A stretch of 64,000 nucleotides of DNA from Bactrocera neohumeralis (taxonomy: Eukaryota > Arthropoda > Insecta > Diptera > Tephritidae), in contig NW_026089623.1 of assembly GCF_024586455.1 (NCBI RefSeq), positions 18,728,236-18,792,235 of the forward strand, read 5' to 3'. Numbering within the stretch: position 1 is the first letter of the stretch; every line of letters starts with the position of its first letter. The translations under genes were made by a program, and so were the position numbers. The notes beneath the pieces are model-generated. The model did not search any database. It was not told the DNA's origin and worked only from the letters and a program-made list of their open reading frames with translations. Below are positions 43,391-54,399 of this stretch, piece by piece.

Positions 43391-44242
43391 CTTATTTTTC
43401 CCAGAAATACATTTGTAAAAAAAGGATCTTTATCCTTTGTTATTATCTTATTTTTTCCAAAAATACATTTGTAAACAAAAGGATATTTATCCTTTTTTTA
43501 TGTTCCACACAAAAGATTTAAGGAGTTCAAGAGCTCAAAACGTGCCCTACATCAGCTACCTACCCGACGGCATTTCGCAAATGATAAAATAAATTTTTCA
43601 AGAGCTCAAAGCATACGCTACATCATCTCGAACCTACCTACCCTACGCTTTTGCGCAAATGATTATATCATGATAGCAAATGCCCACATACAGATTTGGC
43701 AATGGCAATAACAGTTAGTATTCTATAAATTCTATCCTGTCGAGATGCCCTGTAATAAGTGTATCCGAACGTTCCAATTGTTTTGTCATCTCATGTAAAA
43801 AGCACGTGTATCCGAACGTTACATTGTTTTGTCCATAAATTTAGAGACTTTTTGCTGCGCTCCTACTTTAACATCCTTGGTTTTGTCATCTCATGTTAAA
43901 AAAAAGAAACATTTAATTGGAGAAATAAGAAAGTAATAAGTGTATCCGAACGTTCCATTGTTTTGTCATCTCATGTAAAAAGCACGTGTATCCGAACGTT
44001 ACATTGTTTTGTACATACATTTAGAGACTTTTTGCTGCGCTCCTACTTTAACATCCTTGGTTTTGTCATCTCATGTTAAAAAAAAGAAACATTTAATTGG
44101 AGAAATAAGAGAGTAATAAGTGTATCCGAACGTTACATTGTTTTGTACATATATTTAGAGACTTTTTGCTGCGCTCCTACTTTAACATCCTTGGTTTTGT
44201 CATCTCATGTTAAAAAAAAAAGAAACATTTAATTGGAGAAAT
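43391..44242 (+). repeat. three tandem-repeat blocks upstream of Helitron D Rep
   Basis: Block 1 (43391-43500): two units, period 56, with AATACATTTGTAAA and GGATxTTTATCCTTT. Block 2 (about 43528-43670): two units, period 71, starting CAAGAGCTCAAA. Block 3 (43753-44242): units at 43753, 43934 and 44114 (periods 181 and 180), the third shortened, each with TGTATCCGAACGTT, TTTGCTGCGCTCCTAC and ATCCTTGGTTTTGTCATCTC. Block 3 ends about 40 bp before the Rep ATG. Placement suggests promoter or leader function, but that is inference. Confidence 0.85.
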
Positions 44243-44284
44243 ATTGAAATACTGCTAAAAGTGATTTTCTTCTCGCTGCTTACA

Positions 44285-46676
44285 ATGCCGAGGAAAAGAA
44301 AACGACCTGACATAGGTCGTCGAAGTCGTGTAAATGTGCAACGAGCTACTTTACGCTCCAACCGCACTAATGACCAGCGAGATGCTGATAATGATAACAG
44401 TCGTACAAGTATGGGAGAATTACGTTCAAGAGTAAATAACTATCAAGTGGATAGGGGGAGAATGGAACGAGTTCGTGCACATCGATCACAACAGCAGCGA
44501 GCACGGGATAACGAATTTAATCGATTCCGCAGACGCAATGCTCCTGTAAACCTCGAACGAGGAGCATTTTCCTACGATCCGGAATTTGATTATAGTGCCG
44601 ACAAATCTGTGACGATTGGAGAAATGTCAATCATTTGTCAACATTGTAAAGCATTAAAGTACAGTAGTGAACCTGCAGGATTATGTTGTGCTGGTGGCAA
44701 TGTACAATTGCCTCAATTGGTTCCACCACCTGAACCGTTACACTCATTAGTTAATGGGATGGAAAGTGAGTCTAAACACTTCTTGGCTAACATCCAAAAA
44801 TATAATAATTGCTTCCAAATGACATCGTTTGGTGCAACGCATATAGTACAAGACGGGTTCATGCCTACTTTCAAGGTAGTATACCATAATTGTTTTAGTG
44901 AAATTCTAATTTGTATTTGTATCACAATTAATTTAACCAGTTCTTAAACAATTACAGATACAAGGACAAATTCATCACCTACTGGGGGCAATGCTGCCAG
45001 TGCCAGATGCAGATCATAAATTTTTGCAAATTTATTTTATGGGCAATCAAGATGTGGAAGTTGATACACGTTGTGGTCATAATCCAACCGTCAAGCGAAT
45101 CATTGTCCAACAACTGCAAACATTTCTTCACGAGAATAATGAATTAGTGAAGATGTTCAAAATGGCACTGGATCGGATGCCATCAGACAGCCATAATATT
45201 GTAATAAGAGCCGACAAAACACCTGCTGGAGAGCATGCAAGGAGGTTTAATTCACCGACAATAGATGAAGTGGCTATTGTCGTTGTTGGAGAGAATTTGC
45301 AATCAAGAGATATTGTACTTCATCGCCGGAACAATGAATTGAAACGTGTATATGAAACGCATAGAGCTTATGATGCTTTACAATACCCATTAATTTTCTG
45401 GCAGGGAGAAGATGGGTACCATTTTAATATCAAAATGGTTAATCCAACAACAGGTAATTAGATTATACAAAATAAAATATTTTATATGTTCAATATATAA
45501 ATGTATTTTTTTATCATATGTACTTCCAGGTGCTGATACACACAAAAAAGTCAGTGCCATGAATTATTATGCATACAGACTCATGATCCGTGAAGGTGAA
45601 GTAAATCACATTTTGATGTGTCAACGGCTCTTTCATCAGTATGCAGTGGACATGTACGTCAAAATTGAGACTGAAAGATTGACATACATCCGTCTTAACC
45701 AACAGCAGCTTCGATCTGAAGAGTACATTCATCTTCGCGATGCAATCAATGCTGACGGCAATGTAAATAATGTAGGAAAGAATGACAATTTTACCGGCCA
45801 CTTACATCGGAAGCCCGCGCCACATGCACGAGTACGCTCAAGATGCGATGTCTTATGTTCGAAAGTATGGCCGTCCAGACCTATTTATTACATTCACCTG
45901 TAACCTACAATGGATTGAAATAACAAAGAACTGCTACACATCCAAACACCACTTGATAGGCATGACAACACAGCCAGAGTTTACAAGCAAAAATTAAAAT
46001 CTTTAATGAATTTCATTACAAAGCATCGTGTGTATGGCCAAGTACGTTGTTGGATGTACTCTGTTGAGTGGCAAAAGCGTGGTTTGCCACATGCTCATAT
46101 ATTAGTCTGGTTGGTTGACAAAATAAGGCTAGAAGAAATTGATTCCATTATTTCAGCCCAAATTCCTGATGAAACGGTTGACCCAAAATTGCATACGATA
46201 GTAACTAAACACATGATACATGGACCTTGCGGAGTTTTCAACAACAGCTCATCCTGTATGATCGACAGCAAATGCTCCAAACGGTACCCGAGAAACTTGC
46301 TTGCTGAAACCATCTCGGGAATCGATGGTTACCCATTGTATCGTCGGCGATCAGTTGAGGACGGTGGACGATCTGTAGATGTCAAGATAAAAGGACAAGA
46401 TTTTCATGTAGACAATCGTTGGATTGTGCCGTTCTCACCCATATTGTCCAAAACTTTTGAAGCTCACATCAACGTGGAATTTTGTAACTCTGTGAAATCC
46501 ATAAAGTACATATGTAAATATGTTAACAAAAGTAGCGACATGGCCATGTTCGCAGTAACAAACACAAATGATGAAGTGTCTCACTATCAGATGGGTCGCT
46601 ATGTAAGCAGCAATGAGGCTATTTGGCGCATATTTTCGTTTACAATTCATGAAAGACATCCCACTAACATTATCAA
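44285..46676 (+). pseudogene. Helitron Rep (HUH) gene with two introns, two frameshifts
   Basis: Exon 1 (44285-44875) has a basic start MPRKRKRPDIGRRSR and a zinc cluster CQHCKALKYSSEPAGLCCAG. Intron 1 is 44876-44957 (GTAGTA...TTACAG). Exon 2 (44958-45453) runs IQGQIHHLLGAMLPVPDAD to VNPTTG. Intron 2 is 45454-45529 (GTAATT...TTCCAG). Exon 3 continues ADTHKKVSAMNYYAYRLMIR. Frameshifts occur near 45785 (before ILPATYIGSPRHMHEYAQDA) and near 45930. Catalytic motifs are intact: the two-His motif in GLPHAHILVWL and the Tyr pair in KYICKYVNK. Rep would nick and join single strands during rolling-circle transposition. The start at 44285 is chosen because copy C aligns there (MPARPKSNIGRY). Confidence 0.88.
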
Positions 46677-46784
46677 TGTTGAGCTGCTGGCTGTCTTCAA
46701 TAACATCAATATCTACCAGAACATTCTTGATGTTGAGCTTTTGGCTGTCTTCAATAACTTGAATGTCCTGTATGTCTTCGGCCG
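46677..46784. repeat. 54-bp tandem repeat, two units
   Basis: TGTTGAGCTxxTGGCTGTCTTCAATAAC begins at 46677 and again at 46731. The period is 18 codons and both strands stay open; the plus frame (VELLAVFNNINIYQN) runs on from Rep, and the minus frame reads VIEDSQQLNIDNV. It lies between Helitron D and the LINE tail, and its origin is unknown. Confidence 0.75.
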
Positions 46785-46931
46785 ATATTTTTTTTTTTTT
46801 TCAATATCTTTTTATTTATTGAATCTGCTTTTTGTTTTAAAAGCCTAACAATAAGTTATAAAATCTTAAATCTATTTAAAACTAGACACGCTCAAGCAAG
46901 TGATTGAGCTGTTTTGGTGATACATTGCTCC

Positions 46932-49900
46932 TTAGTACGCGGGCATATCTCTTCTTTTAAGGCGTGTTTGATTGCAGGAATGTACCAAAGCATTAGCCAA
47001 AGGGTTTGGGTGATCACGGAGTTTAGATATATATTTAATTCTACTGTTTTCTACTTCTTTCCTTACCATAGAAATACCGAGGTCTTTATGGATATTTTCA
47101 TTACGCATGTACCATGGCGAACACGTGATTGATCTAAGCATTTTTGATTGGAACCTTTGTATTATGTCTATATTAGTTGCACAGGTCGTACCCCACAGTT
47201 GAATGCCATACATCCAAATCGGCTTTATGACCGCTTTATATAAAAGCACTTTGTTGTCTAGGCTAAGTTTGGAGTTTTTATTTAATAGCCAATTTAAATT
47301 TGCAGCTCTTATCTTCATGCAAGTTATTTTACTAGATATATGTTTTCTCCACGTAAGTCTTCTATCTAGGTGAATACCAAGATAAGTTACTTCATTCGCT
47401 TGGGGTACTAGAATATTATTCATTTTTACTGCCGGACACATATTTGGTCTAAGCGAAAATGTAACATGCTTACACTTTTGTTCATTCACATTTATACGCC
47501 AGTTGGCTAGCCATTCTTCGACAAACCTTAAGTGCTTGGCTAATATTCTTGATGCTATTATGTGGCATTTGTTACGGCTCACTATAGCTGTGTCGTCCGC
47601 AAAAGTTGAAGTTAATACATTGTTAGCTGTTGGAAGATCTGCTGTGTATATGATGTATAGTGTTGGACCTAAAACACTGCCCTGGGGTACACCAGCCCTT
47701 ATCTGTCTTTCATCAGATATGAAATCTCCAACTTTTACCATAAATTTTCTATTTTTTAAATAAGACTCCAATGTTTTATAAAATTCTGAAGGTACAATAT
47801 TTTTAATCTTATATAAGAGGCCCTCATGCCATACCTTATCAAACGCCTGAGCCACGTCTAGAAATATAGCTGAACAGTACTCTCTGTGCTCAAATGCTTT
47901 TCTTATTTCGTTAGTGATTCTATTTACTTGCTCTATCGTGCTATGTTTTTCACGAAACCCGAATTGGTGCGTTGGTATTATATTATTTTCGTGGAGGAAA
48001 GGAGTCATCTTTGATAGCAACACTTTTTCAAATATTTTAGAAAGACAGGGTAGAAGACTGATTGGTCTGTATGCAGACGGCTGTGTTAAGTCTTTCCCAG
48101 GTTTGTCTATCAAGATAATCTGCGACTTTTTCCATCAATTAGGATAGTGTCCGAGATAAAGAATTGCATTGAAGAGCAAAGAGAGCTCTTCTATGGCAAT
48201 ATTTGGTAACTCAATTAGCATTTTTGGGGTAATATTATCATATCCTGGTGACTTTTTAGGGTTAAGTTCCTTTATTATTCTAGTAACTTCAGAAGTAGAA
48301 GTCCTAATAGACACATGCGACTCGTTTGCGGTGTTAGGCAAGATTGGCAACTCAAAGTTGTTTTTTGGGCAATTGGGTTGAAATACCTTTTCTAGGTGAT
48401 TTGCAAAGCAATTTGCCTTATCCTCATCACTACGTGCCCAATTACCATTCAACTGCCTTAGAGGCATGTTGGAATCTACTGGTGGCTTGAAAGACTTTTG
48501 GGCTTTCCAAAGGGAGTTTTGCTTGCTAGAATTTGGACACAATTTCTTTATATAATTTTCGGTGTTGTGTTCTTCTTCGCGTTTAAGCGCTTTTTTTAGC
48601 TTTCGTACAGCATATTTCAGTTGAAGCAGAGTTGAAGGGGAGCGATTTAGCTGCCATTCTCGCCTAGCTCTTCTTTTCTCATTTACAAGCTTCTCTATTT
48701 CATTATTGGTGATCTTTCTAAAACCAACTGGTTTATTGTTTCTTTTTGGTGTTGCCAATACAGCTGCATTAGTTATTAGGTCATTAATTTCTCTTATATT
48801 TTCATCAATGTCCCTTTCTGTATTTATTTTGCAATCAATATTCATATGGCTGCAGATATACTTTCTATACTTCAACCAGTTAGTTTTATATAATCCTTAT
48901 CCTCATCACTACGTGCCCAATTACCATTCAACTGCCTTAGAGGCATGTTGGAATCTACTGGTGGCTTGAAAGACTTTTGGGCTTTCCAAAGGGAGTTTTG
49001 CTTGCTAGAATTTGGACACAATTTCTTTATATAATTTTCGGTGTTGTGTTCTTCTTCGCGTTTAAGCGCTTTTTTTAGTTTTCGTACAGCATATTTCAGT
49101 TGAAGCAGAGTTGAAGGGGAGCGATTTAACTGCCATTCTCGCCTAGCTCTTCTTTTCTCATTTACAAGCTTCTCTATTTCATTATTGGTGATCTTTCTAA
49201 AACCAACTGGTTTATTGTTTCTTTTTGGTGTTGCCAATACAGCTGCATTAGTTATTAGGTCATTAATTTCTCTTATATTTTCATCAATGTCCCTTTCTGA
49301 ATTTATTTTGCAATCAATATTGATATGGCTGCTGATATACTTTCTATACTTCAACCAGTTAGTTTTATATGATGTTAGAGAAACTTTTGGCTCAAATATC
49401 ATGGACTGTTCGTATAGCTTTATTAGTACAGGAGAATGATCAGATGATAAGTCTGTACATGTATCATCTGTCATAAGCGATCTATCTATATTTTTGACTA
49501 CAGCAAAATCTATTAAGTCTGGTATTTTTCTTCTATCACTGGGCCAGTATGTCGGCTTACCAGGAGATATTATATCCAGCTTATTATGCTTATTCATAAT
49601 AGTGTAGTACAACTGTCGTCCTTTCGGATTAATAAGACGTGAGCCCCAGTACGTGTGTTTTGCGTTGTAATCTCCACCTGCAAGAAATCTTTGACCTAGT
49701 GTTCCAAAAAAGTCTTTAAACTCGATTTCTGTAATTTTAAAACGAGGTGGACAGTATATAGTCGTAAGGTTTAAGTCACAACCCCGATTTTTGAGTGATA
49801 TTGTTGTAGCTTGTAACTGTGGTGTAGCATGAGATTCTAGGGCATAGTGGTTTAAACGATTTCTAATCAACACTGCCGTGCCACCATGCGCTTTTCCATC

Positions 49901-49981
49901 TGGATGATTTGTGACATAGAGTCTAAATCCCGGTATATTGAAATTATTTTTATTTGTTAAATGAGTTTCTGATATAAGCAT
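46932..49981 (-). pseudogene. Jockey ORF2: endonuclease and RT, disrupted by a 479-bp duplication
   Basis: Endonuclease (49981 down): LISETHLTNKNNFNIPGFR, FLAGGDYNAKHTYWGS, LSSDHSPVLIKL. The linker VGFRKITNNEIEKLVNEKRR and RREWQLNRSPSTLLQLKYAV is present twice because of the duplication. RT: LNPKKSPGYDNITPKMLIEL, SAYRPISLLPCLSKIFEKVL, IFLDVAQAFDKVWHEGLLYK (motif A), AGVPQGSVLGPTLYIIYTAD, STFADDTAIV (motif C, FADD). The C-terminal domain includes IKPIWMYGIQLWGTT and SPWYMRNENIHKDLGI. A smaller break lies near 48120-48140. Otherwise all catalytic residues are visible, so this copy died mainly by duplication and truncation. Confidence 0.92.
48416..49373 (-). repeat. 479-bp tandem duplication inside Jockey ORF2
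   Basis: CCTTATCCTCATCACTACG occurs at 48416 and 48895; the two units stay nearly identical to TTCAACCAGTTAGTTTTATAT (ends about 48891 and 49370). I count only about half a dozen differences, e.g. TGTATTT versus TGAATTT and GGCTGCAGAT versus GGCTGCTGAT. Since 479 is not a multiple of three, the reading frame breaks at the join (SDEDKDYIKLTG then stop). Confidence 0.95.
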
Positions 49982-50064
49982 TACATCTATATTTTTTTCA
50001 GACAGAAATCTAATGATCTCTAATTTATGTTGGTTAACACCGTTAGCATTCCATATACATATGT

Positions 50065-50626
50065 TTAGTAAGCTAATTTTTTACTTAATAAATTTTGCAG
50101 CATTTGATTTTTTGATTTTATTAAATCCTGGATCATGTTTTGCATGCTAGACATAAAATGTGTCATACACTGTGTAAGATTTATAATCATAGTTTCAATA
50201 CCTCCATTTGGAGGATTTTGCGGCAGTTGCATTTGCACAGTGTTGCCTTTCACCACATTAGCATAGCTTCCTTGCATATTATTATTGATAGAAGTAATAG
50301 GATTTGAACTTTTCTCTGAGGTTAATATAATTTCATTACGGGGTGTTTGTAACATTTGGTTACGACGTGCTTGAATGCCCTGTGACAACTTCGATTTCAA
50401 ATCTTTATATACAGGACAACCCCTGTAGTTAGCAGTGTGATTTCCTCCACAATTGCTACATTTTTTATTTAATTCTTCTTTCTTAAGGGTGAATTTAGAA
50501 GTGGGATGTAAATCACCACATACCACACAAACTTGGCAGTTAGTACATTGTACCGGACCGTTTCTTTTATGTGGTTCTTCCACAGTTACTCTACGATGCA
50601 GCAAATATTTCAAATTATATATTGGA
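50065..50626 (-). pseudogene. Jockey ORF1 (gag-like), C-terminal part
   Basis: Open from PIYNLKYLLHRRVTVEEPHK at the Helitron border. It has a zinc region: QCTNC, VCVVCGDLHPTSKF and KKCSNCGGNHTANYRGCPVY. Jockey ORF1 normally carries three CCHC knuckles; here the first runs directly into the second (NCQVCVVC), so a short stretch is deleted. The protein would coat LINE RNA. The C-terminus ends LIKSNQMLQNLLSKKLAY-like and lies 84 bp before ORF2. Confidence 0.85.
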
Positions 50627-53014
50627 CTAGCTGGCCCCGCAGCCGTTGTTCTGCGTGAAATTATATATTTCGAAATGGAACTAAAGTTGAATTTATCATT
50701 TAATTTTTTTTTTCATTGTAACGCAGCTTGATAAAAACATTTTTTGGTTTCGGTTCCTGTGTACAGAAAAGATGGTTTTCCAACTCGTGAGCGCGCCTCG
50801 TATATCTGGCCGTGTGTAAAACATAGCGTTTTATGCGACTATCCTTGTGTCCTGTTGATTGTCATCTCAAATTCAATTTTCACTGGAAACGGAATCAAAC
50901 ATTCTTCCTCCTTATATTCGATAGCTGCGCCACAATCAGTCGGGTTCTATTACACAGTTTCGGCACGAATTTGCGAAATATAATAACGACAGATCCTACT
51001 TTGAGACGGAAATGATCCGGTGGCATACCAAGCCTTTCCAATAAATTTAGAAACTCCACTGGATAATTCTTCATTGTCAAGACGATCGATCGATTTGTAT
51101 GAGCGGAAGTCTCCCAGAATTTGACTTTGAATCTTTCAGTTTAAGTCAACAACATCAGTATTTTTGTCAGCTAACATTCTGCGTGCACTTAAGAAATCAT
51201 AGTTACGATAATTTGTCCAATGTCCGAACATTCGCGCTGAGTTCATCTTTCGTGAACTGATAAACGGCAGATGGAATTTATATCAAACCATCGAAAGTAT
51301 TAACCGGAATTGACCCATTTCCAATTCTTAGCGAAAGCGATGTACTATAAAATGTCTTCGGCAATATCATTATTGCACGTATCTCATAATTGACGCGGCT
51401 GTGAAGGCTAATATGTCGAAATGATTATCGCGAAAAGTGTGCGATCTTCATTTGTATTCGAAGTAGCTATCGCATCGTCCATCGTTTGATTCCAGTGATT
51501 AACATGTTCAAGCAATTGTAATTGCAAACATTCTCAAAAAGTTACACACACCGTACCATTCACACTACACAATGACTCAAATGAAGTTGAATAGCGTACA
51601 GTAATCAACATCAACCGAAGAAAGAAGCAATCGTCGTTTTTCAGGTGGATTGTGTAAATTCGTCCTAATGCATTAGTTGAGAAAACACCTGGATGCCCAT
51701 CTACTGGTTAGCCTTGCTTTCTGCTATTTCCTCGACGATGCATTCCATGTAAAATATCAAGATATTTCCGAACAGAGCAATGTTCTCGCAAATGGATCAC
51801 AGACGCAAGTTGAGAAAAAATTCGTCAATGTTAATTTTGTTGCTGGCGGTGTTTCCTCTGGCTGTACCGTATTCTCTGGGTTGAAAACGTTCATTAATTT
51901 CAGTAGTAAATATCCTACAAAGCGCTTTAGTGCAGTTCACGTATCGACCGTATCGTTCAAGACCAATAACCGCCATGTTGCTTCACCAAACTACAATACT
52001 CAACATTGATATGAGTTTTGAATGTGAATTAAAAAATAGTGGGGAATATAGTAAGATCCATGTGTCGACAACTTCGATATTCACTCTTCTAAATTGAATG
52101 CTGACATACAAACCGAAAAAGGATTCTAGTGTCCGCAAGGTCTGGGTCTTTCTCTGGATCAGGAATTTCCGCAGAAATGATTTCATCAATTTGATCTGGT
52201 GTAACCACCGCCACCAATCCACCATCCAAAGAAGAATGTGTGCGTGCGACAAACCTTTTTTTTGCACCTCAACAGAGTACATCTAACAGCACCATTTATA
52301 CCATACGTTGATTTAAGATAAAGTCCATCAGACATCACAGCTGTTATTTGACGATCGTGACGATTGCTTGCTGAGTGATCGCACGTATGTCATCGCATCA
52401 TGGGAGTACTCGGTAATGTGCCTTTGGCTGCCAATAGATGTTGATGCCAAAAAGAACGCCGACCACTATTAGCGCGACTTCTTCGTGGCATCGTAACAAA
52501 GTTCAATCTGTAATTGGTCACTTTGTGTGAAACACACATAATGCTTTCACTGAATAATTTCCAAAATTTTTTTTTGAATAGCCGAAATAAAGAAAGCAAA
52601 TGGCAAATTTGAACAATTAAAATAATAGAAAAACAAAAGGAAAAAAGTTGAAAAAAAAATTTTGTATGAAAAAAAGTTCTTTTTTTTTGAATTGTCCAAT
52701 CTTCCGATTTTTCCTCACGAAAGGCATACGGTTTTTTATTTTTAAACTTTCCTCGATCCACAGCGAACAACCTCTGAAAATTTCATCAAGATTGGTTCAG
52801 CCGTTCTCGAGCATTAGCGTTACTAACAGCATTCTTGTATGGGAAAAATAAAAGGGTTCTTTTTAGGGATTTTCCGGCAATTATTCGAAATTTCCGTAAA
52901 AACCATCCTTGAGCCTCAACGAACATTTTAAAAAAAGAATTGGCAAAATTGGTTCAGGCGTTTTTGAGTTATGCGCTTACCAACACATTTTGCGATTCAT
53001 TTTTATATATAAGA
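50627..53014 (-). mobile_element. non-autonomous Helitron B, 2.39 kb, with both ends
   Basis: The 5' TCTTATATATAAAAATGAATC follows an A at 53015; the 3' end GGCTGCGGGGCCAGCTAG ends at 50627 before T. It resembles Helitron A in length and segment order: Rep scraps near 51980-52280 (LSHAHILLWM), a linker piece at 51560-51900, and a helicase end at 50890-51250 (EFLNLLERLGMPPDHFRLKV, KLCNRTRLIVAQLSN). It is more decayed and keeps about 300 bp of linker (51600-51900) that A lacks. It is inserted in Helitron C. Confidence 0.85.
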
Positions 53015-53671
53015 TGAAATATGTATATTTGTAAAAATTGATTGTTAGCGTCGGGGAGCGGTAACAATGAACCCGCTAGGTGATAAATTCTACCTTGGAT
53101 CTGTAATATGTATGCAATGTTATAGGAATAAATTTTTCCCTATTCATTGAAAAAACCATCAAATATTCCATGCAATCACCTTAAATGTCGGCATAAATTG
53201 ATCTCTTATAATTTTTGTAGCGTCGAAAGAAGTCATTTGAAAAGACGAATTGTACTCTTGTATATGATTTAAAAAATGTTTCGATTCTGGTGATGTCTCA
53301 AAAATTAATGATTGTAATGGTTCAGGAGGCGGTTTAAATTGCGGCAATTTTACTTTCCCGTTAGCGCAACACATTCCAGCCGTTTCACCCGAGAATTTAG
53401 CCGCTTCACAATGTGGGCATATAACATCCATCATTCCAATATATCCATGTACATTATAGTCGATTGAAGGGTCGTAATCAAATGCAGCACGGAACATATC
53501 TTCCAAAACACGACGTCGTATTCGCGTAGGTCTTGCTGGATTTCTTGCATGATGAGCTTCTGCAAATCTATTTCGTGGACGTCGCACTGCACTTTGTGAT
53601 ACTCTTTGTGACAACATGCCCCGAGCATTTCGAGTATATCGACCTATGTTTGATTTTGGACGTGCCGGCAT
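53015..53671 (-). pseudogene. Helitron Rep N-terminus with intron (copy C)
   Basis: Exon 1 begins MPARPKSNIGRYTRNARGML, has a zinc cluster CPHCEAAKFSGETAGMCCAN, and ends QFMPTFK. Intron GTGATT...ATTACAG is 79 nt. Exon 2 reads IQGRIYHLAGSLLPLPDANN, then QFLQIY, before the Helitron B border. The intron sits in the same phase-0 place as intron 1 of copy D (TFK | IQG). The exons are uninterrupted, so this part decayed little before being cut. Confidence 0.85.
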
Positions 53672-54245
53672 TTTCTTTAAAATAATTTCTTTATGATCAC
53701 TTCGTTTGAAACACACATAAAGTTTTCACTGAATAATTTTCAATAATTATTCTTTTAAATAGCCGGAATAAAAAAGCAAGCGACCGAAATTGAACGATTC
53801 AAATAATTTACAAATCAAAATATTGAAAAACAAAACAAAAAATGATTGTATGAAAAGTCACTTTTTAGAAATATCCAATTTTTCGACTTTTCCTTATGAA
53901 AAGTATATGGTTTTTTTTATATCTAACCCTTTCCAGATCCACAGCGAACAACTTCTGATTTCATGAAGACTGGTTCCGCCGTTCTCGAGCGTTAGCGTTA
54001 CTAACAAACAAACAATCATATATGTATATATTTGTATATACATACAAAATAAAACGTTTGTATGGGAAAAAGGAAAGGGCTGTTTTTTGGGGTTTTCCGG
54101 CAACTTTCGTAATTTTTTATTACATAAGAACCTTCTCCTAATAATAACAAATACAACAAAAAAAATCAGCCAAATCGGTTCAGCCGTTTATGAGTGATGA
54201 AATTACAAAGAAAGTGGCATTGATTTTTATATACATATATATAGA
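53015..54245 (-). mobile_element. Helitron C, 5' part with Rep exon 1, interrupted by Helitron B
   Basis: The 5' end TCTATATATATGTATATAAA starts at 54245 after an A. The leader has the 'GGTTCAGCCGTTTATGAGTG'-type sequence shared with A and B. Rep exon 1 lies at 53671-53180, an intron at 53179-53101, and exon 2 starts at 53100 and is cut off at 53015 by Helitron B. The remainder of the element is not found beyond B. Confidence 0.82.
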
Positions 54246-54399
54246 TTTAATTAATTTATTTTTCTTTGAGTTCGAATTTTCGTAACGAATAAACATTTAT
54301 AGTACATATGTTATCATGTTGTGTACTTTTACATGCAACGTTTTCTGGGTATTTGTGTGCCAATACCATAGGCACATATTTATGTATGTACATATGAGC

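Larger units (their letters stand above)
42527..46676 (+). mobile_element. Helitron D, 5' end and Rep gene, 3' part lost
   Basis: A Helitron-like start (TCTATATAAA at 42527 or TCTACATATATAAATAAAAA at 42537) precedes 1.7 kb of leader with three tandem-repeat blocks, then an intron-bearing Rep gene at 44285-46670. Rep homology ends at HERHPT (about 46670), where a 54-bp tandem repeat and a Jockey LINE take over. The helicase and the CTAG 3' end are not present on this strand within the window. Confidence 0.8.
46788..50626 (-). mobile_element. Jockey-clade LINE, 5' truncated at a Helitron junction
   Basis: A T14 run (46788-46801) is the poly(A) tail on the minus strand. Upstream on that strand are ORF2 (RT then endonuclease, 46932-49981) and ORF1 with a zinc knuckle (50065-50626). 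The frame of ORF1 is open up to 50626, where Helitron B begins, so the 5' part is missing. A 479-bp tandem duplication within ORF2 breaks the gene. Confidence 0.9.

Noticed and set aside
44207..44284. Upstream start for Helitron D Rep (MLKKKETFNWRN)
   Set aside because: The first 26 codons overlap the tandem repeats and have no counterpart in copy C, which aligns from MPRKR/MPARP.
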